NCBI GenBank assembly: GCA_018698675.1
Contig: JABIPA010000074.1
Coordinates: 1 to 44,231 of the forward strand
Reading direction: 5' to 3'
DNA length: 44,231 nt
Source of the DNA: a bacterium
Lineage (GTDB): Bacteria > Margulisbacteria > Marinamargulisbacteria > JABIPA01
Shown here: piece by piece, positions 1 through 10,459 of the stretch
Layout of the letters: the number at the start of each line of letters is the position of its first letter
How positions within the stretch are numbered: the first letter of the stretch is position 1
Translations under genes and position numbers: made by a program
The notes under the pieces: model-generated
Database searches by the model: none
Seen by the model: the letters and a program-made list of their open reading frames with translations, nothing else
What the model was told of the DNA's origin: nothing

Positions 1-282
1 ATCGCGGAATTGAAAATGTATGTTAAATTTTTAAAGTCAGATGTTGTAAAGACAATTAGTCCGGATAAGAAAAAATTATCATATTTTGTAGAGTTTAAAG
101 ATAATTTATTTGAGGGAATTGAATTTTATAAAGAGTTATTGCCAAAAATGAAAAACGAAACGGCGGATTATAGAAAGTATGCGTATCAAGAACTTTCTGA
201 AATCACTCGAGAGTTGGAAACTTTTATTGACTTAAATCGGACTTTTTTTTCAATTCCTGAAACCAGTATTAAGCCGTCTTAA
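1..282 (+). CDS. C-terminal fragment of an unidentified protein (5' end outside window)
   Basis: The reading frame is open from the first base of the window to a TAA at 280-282, so this is the 3' end of a longer gene. A TTG at 10 is possible as a start but has no ribosome-binding site in the few bases available. The visible 93 or so residues are lysine- and glutamate-rich, without membrane segments or cysteines, and look alpha-helical in the second half (around residues 35-75). I recognise no family. The next gene starts 18 bases downstream on the same strand, so the two may be co-transcribed. Confidence 0.6.
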   Translation: MAELKMYVKFLKSDVVKTISPDKKKLSYFVEFKDNLFEGIEFYKELLPKMKNETADYRKYAYQELSEITRELETFIDLNRTFFSIPETSIKPS

Positions 283-300
283 GTTTTAGAGGGATAGTGT

Positions 301-627
301 GTGAATAAAACGCTAACCAAATTTCAGCAATTAGTATTTGATACATTACACTTAATTCCTAAAGGAAGAGTTGTTTCTTATAAAGAACTGGCCAAGAAGA
401 TTGGCCGTGAAGGAGCAAGTCGAGCCGTAGGAACTGCTCTTTCTCTAAACTCTCAACCAGTGATTGTTCCCTGTCATCGAGTAGTTAAGACGAATGGTGA
501 ACTAGGTAATTATACTTTTAATGGTACGAATCAACCGACTGTTAAGAGAGACCTCTTAGTTAAAGAAGGCGTTTTTTTTAGAGACGATGGGCGAGTAGAG
601 AGAGACTGCTTCTTCACCTTTATTTAG
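301..627 (+). CDS. MGMT/Ogt-type methylated-DNA-protein cysteine methyltransferase, catalytic domain only
   Basis: This 108-residue protein is the minimal DNA-binding and active-site domain of O6-alkylguanine-DNA alkyltransferases. Such proteins remove alkyl groups from guanine onto their own cysteine. The active-site motif PCHRV is intact (acceptor C58), and the preceding SRAVG stretch supplies the arginine finger (R41). A GELGNY segment follows the active site, as in the family. Because the motif is PCHRV and not PWHRV, it is not an alkyltransferase-like (ATL) protein, which lacks the acceptor. The usual N-terminal domain of Ogt/Ada is absent, as in many short bacterial members. The start is GTG at 301 with GAGGG at 288-292 as ribosome-binding site. 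It converges with the next gene, leaving only 11 bases between stop codons. Confidence 0.85.
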   Translation: MNKTLTKFQQLVFDTLHLIPKGRVVSYKELAKKIGREGASRAVGTALSLNSQPVIVPCHRVVKTNGELGNYTFNGTNQPTVKRDLLVKEGVFFRDDGRVERDCFFTFI

Positions 628-638
628 GTTCAAAATTA

Positions 639-2408
639 TTAAATTGGTTTTAAATTATGCCTCATAGATTTCCAGTTTTTATGAGAGCAATTTGAAGTGG
701 ATTTTAGCTCATTTATTGCAATGTCAAATTTTGACGGGGTGGACTCTTTTTCATATATCCCAGGGTCGGTAAATTCAGAACTTGCTTCAGAGGACGTTTC
801 CGAAGTCCGATTTTTCCGTTGAGAAGACATATTATCCATAGGATTAGTCGTCGAATTTGACCATAGATTAGACAGTCCTTTAGGACTATATTTTAATGAT
901 TCTAAAGATGGAATTTTGGAAATTATCGAAAAAGAAGCGTTTTCTTCATGAGGTATAGGGCTGGGAAGAACTTCTTTGATAAATAGTACATGACTGTGAA
1001 AAATGTCTAAAGCAAGATTAAAGTTTAATATTGATTCGGGAATTGTCGATAGACGCAACTCGTTGTGCGTCAATAAAGCATGAAGCACGAGTGACATATC
1101 TAGCCAAAATGATTTGTTGGTGTAATCTGTTTTTAACTTGTCATGAGTTATTTGAACGAGATCTGAAATTGATGCTTTTGGATTTAGTTCCTTTTGAGAA
1201 AGAAGGTTGTTTAATTTGCTTACTTCATTCTTTTTGATTATTCCGTGCGTTAAGAGCCATGGAAGATAAACTTCTTTAACCCAATGTATCGGCGTTTTTC
1301 TGATTCGATCTAATGATAGTGAATAAAAGGTAGGATCTTGATAGATATTTTTGTATCTGGGTCCTTGAGCATTTCTGCAGGGAATAATTTTGAACCCATA
1401 ACGCTCATACCATGATGCTCCATCTTTTAGTGATAAAATTTGTCTTAAAGAAAGTTCTATTTCATTTGTCTGATGGTTTTTTTTTGTTCCGTCATTTTTA
1501 GGAGCCGGAAGTCCAATAATAGATGCATCATGCAATGTAGTTCGGCGGATTCCTAGTAATTGCGTAATTTTGGCAGAAAGTTCCATCAATTTATTTCCGG
1601 ATAAAAGGCGTCCTTTTTTAAGGCTAACTAGTTCGCAGCAATTTAGATCTGTATCAAGTCTCAATTTTAGTAAATACTCAGGTGGATTTTCTACTTCTTG
1701 ATTTTTGAGAAGTTCCTCTTTGTTGTTCCACTCCGAAATGGTAATAATTGGATGAAGTTTTTCTCTGTTATGTTTTGACTCAGCCCAGCTTGGAGCAACG
1801 TCTGAAAAGGTCTCTGTATTTTGTGAGTGATGTTCAAACGTGATTAAAATTTCCAAATTTTCATAGGTTTGTTTTTGCTCAGTTTGGGATGATTGCTTTG
1901 CAGTTGGTACGTCTAAATAGCAATGAAAATATGCATTTTCTATATGATTAAATTGGGCATCAAAATGTGGCTGTTCTTGAGAATGTTTGACGGGTGTAAA
2001 TTTGCTAATAAATTCAGCCCAACGTTGGATTGCCGCCCCAGCTAATGAGTCTCCTTCAAAGAACTCCTGCTCATCCCAATATTTTATTGTAAGGTCACTA
2101 CTCATCTGGAGTTCTTGGGAACTATTCGGTTTTTTTACTAATGAGTAAGGGATAGGAAAATTTGGGCATATATCAGAAGAATGGAGTAGTTCCTGAGTTA
2201 TTCTTAACGTTAGAGGGCTCTCTTTTTTAGGAGGCAAGACCATTCGAATAATACCATTTTTGGCCGATTTTACGGATGGTGTTTTTTGAGGCTCATTAAA
2301 AGATACTGAGCATTTTCTTTTTTTTAATTCGCTTTTTGATGCAATTAGCTGTGGATAGCAGCTAGATGCCGTATTTTGAAATAGAGATATTATTTTTTTA
2401 ATGTCCAT
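639..2408 (-). CDS. Hypothetical protein, 589 residues, unrecognised
   Basis: I do not recognise this protein. It has no signal peptide or membrane segment, so it is probably cytoplasmic or exported by a non-Sec route. The N-terminal 60 residues are Lys/Ser/Pro-rich, the middle is rich in Glu, Asn and His, and the last 70 residues are low-complexity Ser/Thr/Glu with scattered Lys. A central stretch near residues 325-350 reads LKDGASWYERYGF, which superficially recalls the end of a GNAT acetyltransferase fold, but no acetyl-CoA loop (Q/RxxGxG/A) is visible. The ATG at 2408 is the only possible start, because an in-frame stop lies eight codons upstream. It has no clear Shine-Dalgarno sequence. 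Intact length and continuous frame argue for a real gene. Confidence 0.7.
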   Translation of the reverse strand: MDIKKIISLFQNTASSCYPQLIASKSELKKRKCSVSFNEPQKTPSVKSAKNGIIRMVLPPKKESPLTLRITQELLHSSDICPNFPIPYSLVKKPNSSQELQMSSDLTIKYWDEQEFFEGDSLAGAAIQRWAEFISKFTPVKHSQEQPHFDAQFNHIENAYFHCYLDVPTAKQSSQTEQKQTYENLEILITFEHHSQNTETFSDVAPSWAESKHNREKLHPIITISEWNNKEELLKNQEVENPPEYLLKLRLDTDLNCCELVSLKKGRLLSGNKLMELSAKITQLLGIRRTTLHDASIIGLPAPKNDGTKKNHQTNEIELSLRQILSLKDGASWYERYGFKIIPCRNAQGPRYKNIYQDPTFYSLSLDRIRKTPIHWVKEVYLPWLLTHGIIKKNEVSKLNNLLSQKELNPKASISDLVQITHDKLKTDYTNKSFWLDMSLVLHALLTHNELRLSTIPESILNFNLALDIFHSHVLFIKEVLPSPIPHEENASFSIISKIPSLESLKYSPKGLSNLWSNSTTNPMDNMSSQRKNRTSETSSEASSEFTDPGIYEKESTPSKFDIAINELKSTSNCSHKNWKSMRHNLKPI

Positions 2409-2657
2409 ATTTATTTTTAAGTAATGACATTAAAAAATTTAAAAAACTAGAGGGTAAATGTTAACGGATGGAAAATTGGGGTTTTAAGATAAAATTTCTG
2501 AGCAATAAAATAGATCTTACTTAGCTCATTTACATAGATATGGTTAATTTTTCAGTTTTTAAATATGTATTGAAATATAATTGGCGAAGATGTTTGGAAA
2601 CATTCATTTTTGGTAGAGACTTTTTTACCGTTCGAAATTAAATGAGAATTATTTTGA
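2409..2657. other. AT-rich intergenic region
   Basis: This stretch lies between the start of the 589-residue hypothetical gene and the hairpin after thiC. It must hold the promoter of the hypothetical gene, read on the minus strand. I see no hexamer pair I would defend, only several AT-rich candidates around 2570-2585. No open reading frame, RNA gene or long repeat is visible. Confidence 0.5.
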
Positions 2658-2694
2658 GCAGGCTTATATTCTGTAGAACAGAGTATAAGCCTGC
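2658..2694 (-). terminator. Strong hairpin downstream of thiC, probable transcription terminator
   Basis: The arms GCAGGCTTATA (2658-2668) and TATAAGCCTGC (2684-2694) are perfectly complementary over 11 bp. The stem continues with TTCTG against CAGAG (one T-G wobble), giving about 16 bp closed by a five-base loop, TAGAA. It lies 16 bases past the thiC stop. On the minus strand the bases after it are AT-rich (TCAAAATAATTCTC) but lack a clean T-run, so termination efficiency is uncertain. It is well placed to end the hppA-mrp-thiC transcript. Confidence 0.7.
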
Positions 2695-2709
2695 CACGAG
2701 ACTTAACTA

Positions 2710-4503
<1,794 letters not shown>

Positions 4504-4833
4504 CTACTTTCTGTGGTCGTCTATGGGTTTGTTTTTCCATCGTTGTATGTTTTTTTGAAACGCGATTTTACCTAATAGATGTCCAGATAAAGGAATAGTC
4601 GTAAATTGAAAAAATATTATTACTATAATTTTCACGCCGACTTCATCCCATCCAATATGAGTAGCATATGCTAAAAGTAGGCCGATAATACCGAAAGTCA
4701 TTGCTTTTGTAAGCGCATGCGCTCTGCAATAAATATCTGGGAAACGAAGCAATCCCAACGATCCTAAAAATACAAAGGTTAATCCGAGAAGTGTTAAAAA
4801 CAGTTCGATATTAGTCATTTGATTCCTTTTCAC
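4504..4833 (-). CDS. mrpG: Na+/H+ antiporter subunit MrpG
   Basis: This 109-residue membrane protein is the last Mrp subunit. It has three hydrophobic segments (about residues 8-28, 40-60 and 66-88) and the family core LGLLRFPDIYCRAHALTKA near residues 20-45. MrpG belongs to the MrpE-F-G part of the complex, which is needed for assembly and for cation exchange. The start overlaps the end of mrpF by 23 bases, and thiC follows after nine bases. Family assignment rests on sequence and on its position in a full mrpA-to-G order. Confidence 0.93.
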   Translation of the reverse strand: MKRNQMTNIELFLTLLGLTFVFLGSLGLLRFPDIYCRAHALTKAMTFGIIGLLLAYATHIGWDEVGVKIIVIIFFQFTTIPLSGHLLGKIAFQKNIQRWKNKPIDDHRK

Positions 4834-5092
4834 TTACATAAACTTTTTCTAAGTAATAACAAAAAGCAACAGTACTAAAAAATCCAAGGACGCAAAAGAT
4901 CAATATTAGGTCTAAATAAAGCTGGGTTTTCCATTTCATGGATAGTAATATCATAATAGATACGATACATACGGCTATTCCATCTAGAGATAGAACTCTA
5001 TCAAAAACAGAGGGACCTTTAATAATTCGTATGAGACAAAAAAGAAGCCCAAGAATGGGTAAAATCATTAGTAGGGAATAAATATCTATCAT
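4811..5092 (-). CDS. mrpF: Na+/H+ antiporter subunit MrpF
   Basis: This 93-residue protein has three predicted membrane helices and the typical RIIKGPSVFDRVLSLD motif (about residues 22-37), in which the conserved Asp lies in the membrane part of MrpF. It is part of the Mrp (Mnh/Sha) cation:proton antiporter. The gene overlaps mrpE by four bases (ATGA-type junction) and mrpG by 23, indicating translational coupling. Length is normal for the family. Confidence 0.94.
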   Translation of the reverse strand: MIDIYSLLMILPILGLLFCLIRIIKGPSVFDRVLSLDGIAVCIVSIMILLSMKWKTQLYLDLILIFCVLGFFSTVAFCYYLEKVYVSEKESND

Positions 5093-5565
5093 CGTGTAAA
5101 TCCTAGTATATATTTTTTTAAATCGTTTTCAATAGAATCTCTGACTGCTTTGGGGTCATCTGCTCCAAATGCATGAATGTACAACGTATTAAAGTCGTCT
5201 TCCAGTAAAACTGAAGTTGTTCCTGGGGTAAGCGTAATACAGTGCGTGAGCAGAATTATTTCAAACTTTGTCATCCCCGTAACATCAAATGTGATGAAAT
5301 TTGGGTGTATAGAATTATTAGGTAATAATATGATTGATCTCGCAATTTCTATGGATGAAAGAACAAGTGCTTTTAAAAACATTAAGACAAACTTTAAAAA
5401 TCCCAACGTTCTTCTTACATAAGTATCTTCCTTATAAAGTTGGTCAAAGAGCCATAGTATTAAAAAACCTGCAACGAATCCAATAGCTAAACTTTTTGGA
5501 TTAGGGTCTGGTGACAATGCCATCCATATGAACGCAATTACTAAATTAATGTACAGAAGAGCCAT
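5089..5565 (-). CDS. mrpE: Na+/H+ antiporter subunit MrpE
   Basis: MrpE (158 residues) is a small membrane subunit of the Mrp antiporter with two or three hydrophobic segments in the first 90 residues and a cytoplasmic C-terminal part. The stretch LTHCITLTPGTTSVLLEDD (about residues 105-123) is the family hallmark. The C-terminal region HAFGADDP also matches MrpE. It overlaps mrpD by 20 bases and mrpF by four bases. Confidence 0.94.
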   Translation of the reverse strand: MALLYINLVIAFIWMALSPDPNPKSLAIGFVAGFLILWLFDQLYKEDTYVRRTLGFLKFVLMFLKALVLSSIEIARSIILLPNNSIHPNFITFDVTGMTKFEIILLTHCITLTPGTTSVLLEDDFNTLYIHAFGADDPKAVRDSIENDLKKYILGFTR

Positions 5566-7255
5566 TTGAGACCTCCTTTTTTGAAATCGATTCTAATTTG
5601 AAATGCTTGCTGGAATGCTTAACTTCTTTATGTGTGTCGTGATTTGATTCCATATGGTGATTGGTGTCTTTTTTAGTTACATCTTTAGAATGTGCGTCAT
5701 TTTCAGAGTGAGAACTATGGGAGTCGGTTTCCATTTTAAGAGTTTGTTCATAACTAAGGACTTTATTTTCATATCGACTTTTATTTAGTAAAAGGGACAT
5801 CGCTTTATTTGAAGCACTAATAAACGGATTACTAAAAATACCCATTATGAGAGAAAATAAAACGAGTATGGACACAACTGTTGTTGATCGTTTAAACCCT
5901 TTTGGTACTGACCCCATTTTCAATCCGTCATTTTTCTTAAGAAATACATGAAACCAAATCCTAATCATACTAAGAAGAGTAAGAATACTAGCAAGAATTA
6001 TTGCAGCTGCTACGGACACTTGATCAAATCGAATGGCCTCACGAAGGATTAGAAATTTACCCCAAAAGCCGCTGAACGGAGGGAGTCCCGCAAGCGAAAG
6101 TGCTTGGACTAAAAATAGAACGCCCACAAAGCCATGGTGTTTCCATACATTTCCTGAATCTTTTAAGACATCTGTTTTTGTGATTTGTATTACAAGACCA
6201 CTAATTAGAAAGAGTGAAGCAATAACTACCATATGGTGCATCATATAAAAAATGCCGCCCGTTAGACTTATTGGGCTGAAGATTGCAATTGCCGCCATTA
6301 AGAACCCAATGTGACTTATTAAATTGTAGCAAAGAATTTCTCTAATGTTGGACCTAGAAAGAGAAATAATAATGGCAACGACCATTGTAAATATAGAAAG
6401 GTACCCAATGGCACTGTATATAGAGACTAACCCTAACGGAAAAATCGTTGTTAAAGTTCGGATTATGGCATAAATACCCACTTTCGTTAGTAAACCTGCA
6501 AAGAGAGCTGCAACTGGCGCCGGAAGGCAGGAATAAGAACGGGGCAGCCAATAAAATAAAGGAAAAAATCCAGCCTTTATGCCGAAAACTAAGACTAAAT
6601 ACGATGCAATTAATATAAGCTTTGGATCTTGTGCAAGGTGACTCGTTTGAGCAGAGATATCGGCAAAATTAAGAGTTCCGTACATTCCATAAACGAAAGA
6701 AGCTCCCAACACGAATAATGTTCCTCCAATTACATTAATTCCTAAATAAGGGAATGCATTTTTAATGCTACTTTCATCGGATTTTAAAGTTAGAAGGCCG
6801 TATGATGCGATTAAAAATATTTCAAACGAGACGAATAGATTAAAGAAGTCGCCTGTTGAGAATGAAAGAATTATTCCTGCTATCATGAATTGAATTAAAG
6901 GCAATAATAATGGGTTCTCTTTTGATTTTTTAAGCGTTGCGAATAGGTAAAGAATCGCAAATAAGGACAGTAGTGTAGTTATTCCTATTAGTAGGCTACC
7001 GAATATATCTATTGTAATCGAAATTCCAAAAGGAGCTTTCCATGCGCCCACAGGGAGGAAAAGGATTTTAACTTTGTGTGTTAAAAAAATTATAAAACAA
7101 GCTAAAATGACTTGTATCGAAGCCGATACTGAAAAAAATAAGCGACGACCAGAGCCTGGAAGTCTCCACATTATTCCTACCAAAGCCGTGACAAGCGCAA
7201 CAAAAAATGGAAGAACGACTATATTATTTATAAGTGATTGTAGAATATGAATCAT
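5546..7255 (-). CDS. mrpD: Na+/H+ antiporter subunit MrpD with histidine-rich C-terminal tail
   Basis: MrpD is one of the two large proton-pump-like subunits of the Mrp antiporter, homologous to complex I NuoN/NuoM. The core has about 14 membrane helices. E145 in FVSFEIFLIASYG and the lysine in GIKAGFFPLFYWLP correspond to the conserved charged residues of the proton path. The protein is 569 residues, longer than the usual 490-500. The excess is a hydrophilic tail (residues 507-569) with ten histidines plus many Asp, Glu, Lys and Ser, and no membrane segment. The tail overlaps the start of mrpE in another frame by 20 bases only, so it is not created by a frameshift at the end. Confidence 0.95.
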   Translation of the reverse strand: MIHILQSLINNIVVLPFFVALVTALVGIMWRLPGSGRRLFFSVSASIQVILACFIIFLTHKVKILFLPVGAWKAPFGISITIDIFGSLLIGITTLLSLFAILYLFATLKKSKENPLLLPLIQFMIAGIILSFSTGDFFNLFVSFEIFLIASYGLLTLKSDESSIKNAFPYLGINVIGGTLFVLGASFVYGMYGTLNFADISAQTSHLAQDPKLILIASYLVLVFGIKAGFFPLFYWLPRSYSCLPAPVAALFAGLLTKVGIYAIIRTLTTIFPLGLVSIYSAIGYLSIFTMVVAIIISLSRSNIREILCYNLISHIGFLMAAIAIFSPISLTGGIFYMMHHMVVIASLFLISGLVIQITKTDVLKDSGNVWKHHGFVGVLFLVQALSLAGLPPFSGFWGKFLILREAIRFDQVSVAAAIILASILTLLSMIRIWFHVFLKKNDGLKMGSVPKGFKRSTTVVSILVLFSLIMGIFSNPFISASNKAMSLLLNKSRYENKVLSYEQTLKMETDSHSSHSENDAHSKDVTKKDTNHHMESNHDTHKEVKHSSKHFKLESISKKEVSNGSSVH

Positions 7256-7599
7256 TAGATATGTGTTTCCTCGTTAAATATGGTACTTATTTTTGTGCTT
7301 CCTGATGCAGTATAAATTCTATATATAAGAACGACTAAAAATGCGGTTACTCCAAATCCAATAACAATTGCGGTTAATATTAACGCTTGTGGAAGGGGGT
7401 CGATATAATTGGAAACACCGTCTTTTATGATAGGAGCAACCTTTCCAACTGGATTTTTTGACATGGTTAGTATTGCGAGGTTTGCGGCATGAGTTAAAAG
7501 ACCAAACCCAAAAAGAACGGGTAATAGTCTATTTTCCAATATTAAGTAGATTGCGACTGTGAACATTATTCCTATGATTATGGATGAAAATAGTAACAT
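7255..7599 (-). CDS. mrpC: Na+/H+ antiporter subunit MrpC
   Basis: MrpC (114 residues) is the NuoK-like subunit, with three membrane helices. The segment DPLPQALILTAIVIGFG (about residues 67-83) is diagnostic for the MrpC/NuoK family. The preceding LLTHAANLAIL region carries the helix-2 positions of the family. The gene shares one base with mrpD and follows mrpB after five bases. Confidence 0.95.
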   Translation of the reverse strand: MLLFSSIIIGIMFTVAIYLILENRLLPVLFGFGLLTHAANLAILTMSKNPVGKVAPIIKDGVSNYIDPLPQALILTAIVIGFGVTAFLVVLIYRIYTASGSTKISTIFNEETHI

Positions 7600-7604
7600 C
7601 GGTA

Positions 7605-8048
7605 TTAGACCTTTTCCTTTGAATTTACAACATCTAAAAAGCTGAATATTATTTTTGTAGAAACACCAACAACGACCATAAATACGCCGAGGTCAAATAA
7701 AACTGGAGTGCCAATATGTAGTTCCCCAAGTATAGGAACATGGGTGTGAATCATCTTTTGAAACAAAAATGGATAACCTAGTACAGTTGGCACAAAAGCG
7801 GTTCCATACGCAAAAATTAGACCCGTTGCAGCTAAAGTTAGAGAGTCAACCTTTAGCACTCGTTTTACAGTTGAAACACCTAGGGACATTGCAAGAAGAA
7901 AAAGAGGAATTGATGCGGCTATTCCCGCAATAAAACCTCCTCCAGGTTGATTGTGTCCTTTTAAGAAAAGATAAATAGAAAAAATTATGATAAATAGAAA
8001 TATTAGTCTAGAGACACTCTCTAATATATGCGATTTCGTATTAGTCAT
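7605..8048 (-). CDS. mrpB: Na+/H+ antiporter subunit MrpB
   Basis: MrpB (147 residues) has four hydrophobic helices and the family motif GHNQPGGGFIAGI (residues 30-42). The later HIGTPVLFDLGVFMVVVG stretch (near 111-128) is also typical. In the Mrp complex it sits beside the C-terminal part of MrpA. The start overlaps the mrpA stop by eight bases (ATGACTAA), so translation is coupled. MrpB is a separate gene, as in group 1 mrp operons. Confidence 0.95.
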   Translation of the reverse strand: MTNTKSHILESVSRLIFLFIIIFSIYLFLKGHNQPGGGFIAGIAASIPLFLLAMSLGVSTVKRVLKVDSLTLAATGLIFAYGTAFVPTVLGYPFLFQKMIHTHVPILGELHIGTPVLFDLGVFMVVVGVSTKIIFSFLDVVNSKEKV

Positions 8049-10431
8049 CGGAGGCTCCCGTTGATTTTTTTTTATTCATAAGCATTCCTAATATACCTAG
8101 AGTTGCAACAACTAGAACTGTAATTTCGCCCATCGTATCGAAACCTCTAAAGTCAACAAGAATCGTGTTTACTGCATTTGAACCTTTAGCTAAGGAAAGT
8201 GTGTTGTCGATAAAGTATTTACCCATATGTTTGAACGACGATGGAAGTGTTGCAATTAATATTAAAGAGGTCATCATTGCGCCAAACCCGATTGAAATAA
8301 TTAATTTAAATCCGGAGGAAGTATAGTCAATTGGATCCGTTTGATTTTTGAGAGTCTTTGGCATTTTTGAAAATAAAATCAGAACTAGTACCAGTGCTGC
8401 GGCTTCAATTAACATTTGAGTAAGAGCAAGGTCAGGTGCTTTGTAAAGCATAAAATAAAATCCAACAGTAAAACCTGTAACTGAAAGAGCTATAAATTTA
8501 CTAATGGTTTTCCTGGCAGCAATTATGCAAATAGAAGAAATTGCTAATAAGCTACCCGCAACAAGATGAACAAAGTGAAGCGTGTCAGTCTCTAAGTACT
8601 CTAGACTAAATATCGGAAGAATATTCGAAGTTACAGTGCTAAACCCTATGTACCAGAAAGAAATGACAAAAAACGAAATAATAATGGCAAGATAGTTTTG
8701 CTGTTTATCTACATTCAATTTTGAACCAATTTGTTTGCCCAACAATTTGATGCCATTTAGCATTGAAAGGAAATGTGTTTCAAATAACAAAACCTTATGA
8801 ATACCTGTAAATCTCCAATTTACAGATTGGGCAACGGCAAACAATATAAATCCTGTTGCTATAATGCTCATTCCGAAAAGCAGCGGTTCATTGAATCCAT
8901 GAAAGATAGCCAGGTGCGACGGACTCACATGATGTATCCCCGAGTTCAATTGGTTAAGGATATGTCCTCCAGATTCGGGAAATAAACCAAGGAAAAGGGC
9001 TCCTAATGATAGTATGAATGGAGGCAGTTGAAACACAAGTTTTGGCTTGTGAACTGATAGGGAACCATCTTGAGTTTTTCGGTAGAAACAATGATATATA
9101 AACCTTAGGCTAGTTGCGATTAAGCACATAGCTGATATAAATAGTAGTGCTGGGAATATCCAATAGACGCCTCCACCATTAACATTAACCAGCTCGAGAA
9201 CTTTACTGACCATTATTTCTTTACTTATAAAACCCATAGTGCCTGGGATCCCTGCCATACTTAGACCCGCAATTGTCGCAGTTAACGCAGTTAGAGGCAT
9301 CACGGATGCAAGGCCTCCTATTTTTCGAATATCTTTAGTTCCGATACTGTGGATGATAATCCCAGCAACCATGAAGAGAGATCCTTTATAGAAAACGTGA
9401 TTGAGAATTTGAAAAAAATCATGTTCTAAACCTAGCGTTCCAAGTCCATAAAACCCGATTAAAAACCCAAGTTGGCTTACGGTAGTGTAGGCAAGAATTC
9501 CTTTGAGATCATTTGAAAGGAACGAAAATACGCCACCTATTGCCATAGTTATAAATCCAACCCACAACAATGTTTCATTCCATCCAGAAAGAGTTTTAAA
9601 AATAGGGTACATTCTGACGGTTAGAAATATCCCTAATTTGACCATTGCAGCCGAGTGTAAGTATGCACTAACCGGAGTCGGGGCCGCCATTGCATTGGGT
9701 AGCCAATATTGAAATGGAAATTGAGCCGACTTTCCAAAAGCGCCTATAAGAATTAATGCCATTGCCGCCTTTAAATAAGGTATTTGATTCGGTGAAAAAA
9801 TAGTTGTTAGTGAGTTTTCACCAATAAGAGAAACAATTTGAGAGAAATCAGATGTTTTGAAAAGAATCGTTAATAATATAAGACCAGCTAATAGAAGTAG
9901 ACCGGTAAGTCCTGTCGTTACAAAAGCCATTAAGGCCCCTGTTCGAGACTCTTTTTTCTCGTGTGAAAATCCAATTAATAAGAAAGATGTGATTCCGGTA
10001 AATTCCCAGAAAACTAATAAAACAATTAAGTTATTTGCAAATACTGTCCCCAACATTGCTGACATAAATAACATTAAGTAGCAATAAAATCGGCCATTGT
10101 CCTGAACGGTTTCATGAAGGTAGTATTTGGAATATAGAACCACCAATAACCCCATGACACTTACAACTAATCCAAAGAAAAGAGAAACTCCATCAACTAA
10201 AAATGAGAAGTCGATCCCGAGATTAGGAATCCACTCTAGACCCATCGTTGTCGCCTTAATAGCGTGATGAGAATATACAGATAGCGCCACTTTTACAATT
10301 GAAGTAATCGAAATAAGAGGTATGAGCATCGCTACCCATCCGAGTTTGTTTTTTAGCTTAGGTGAAATTAAAAGTAAAGTTGGCCCCAAAACGAGTGGGG
10401 CCAAAATTCCGATTAAGAGTGTATTAATCAT
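8041..10431 (-). CDS. mrpA: Na+/H+ antiporter subunit MrpA
   Basis: MrpA (796 residues) is the largest subunit of the multisubunit cation:proton antiporter and resembles complex I NuoL. The N-terminal two thirds is the antiporter-like domain. E143 in VFWEFTGITSF and the lysine in GKSAQFPFQYWLP are the conserved intramembrane residues, and APTPVSAYLHSAAMVK is the family's broken-helix region. The C-terminal part (about 650-790) holds the extra helices with YKAPDLALTQMLIEAAALVLV, the MrpA-specific domain related to NuoJ. The gene begins 28 bases after hppA stops, with no terminator between, so hppA and mrp appear to be one operon. Confidence 0.96.
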   Translation of the reverse strand: MINTLLIGILAPLVLGPTLLLISPKLKNKLGWVAMLIPLISITSIVKVALSVYSHHAIKATTMGLEWIPNLGIDFSFLVDGVSLFFGLVVSVMGLLVVLYSKYYLHETVQDNGRFYCYLMLFMSAMLGTVFANNLIVLLVFWEFTGITSFLLIGFSHEKKESRTGALMAFVTTGLTGLLLLAGLILLTILFKTSDFSQIVSLIGENSLTTIFSPNQIPYLKAAMALILIGAFGKSAQFPFQYWLPNAMAAPTPVSAYLHSAAMVKLGIFLTVRMYPIFKTLSGWNETLLWVGFITMAIGGVFSFLSNDLKGILAYTTVSQLGFLIGFYGLGTLGLEHDFFQILNHVFYKGSLFMVAGIIIHSIGTKDIRKIGGLASVMPLTALTATIAGLSMAGIPGTMGFISKEIMVSKVLELVNVNGGGVYWIFPALLFISAMCLIATSLRFIYHCFYRKTQDGSLSVHKPKLVFQLPPFILSLGALFLGLFPESGGHILNQLNSGIHHVSPSHLAIFHGFNEPLLFGMSIIATGFILFAVAQSVNWRFTGIHKVLLFETHFLSMLNGIKLLGKQIGSKLNVDKQQNYLAIIISFFVISFWYIGFSTVTSNILPIFSLEYLETDTLHFVHLVAGSLLAISSICIIAARKTISKFIALSVTGFTVGFYFMLYKAPDLALTQMLIEAAALVLVLILFSKMPKTLKNQTDPIDYTSSGFKLIISIGFGAMMTSLILIATLPSSFKHMGKYFIDNTLSLAKGSNAVNTILVDFRGFDTMGEITVLVVATLGILGMLMNKKKSTGASDD

Positions 10432-10459
10432 TTATAGTATTATTTTATAATTTTATTAT

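Noticed and set aside
301-627. Alkyltransferase-like (ATL) protein
   Set aside because: The acceptor cysteine is present (PCHRV), so it can act as a true alkyltransferase.
1031-1237. Plus-strand reading frame opposite the 589-residue gene
   Set aside because: It has no ribosome-binding site or family features and lies wholly inside a longer gene on the other strand.
1301-1450. GNAT acetyltransferase in the 589-residue protein
   Set aside because: The short WYERYGF match is the only resemblance; no acetyl-CoA binding loop is visible.
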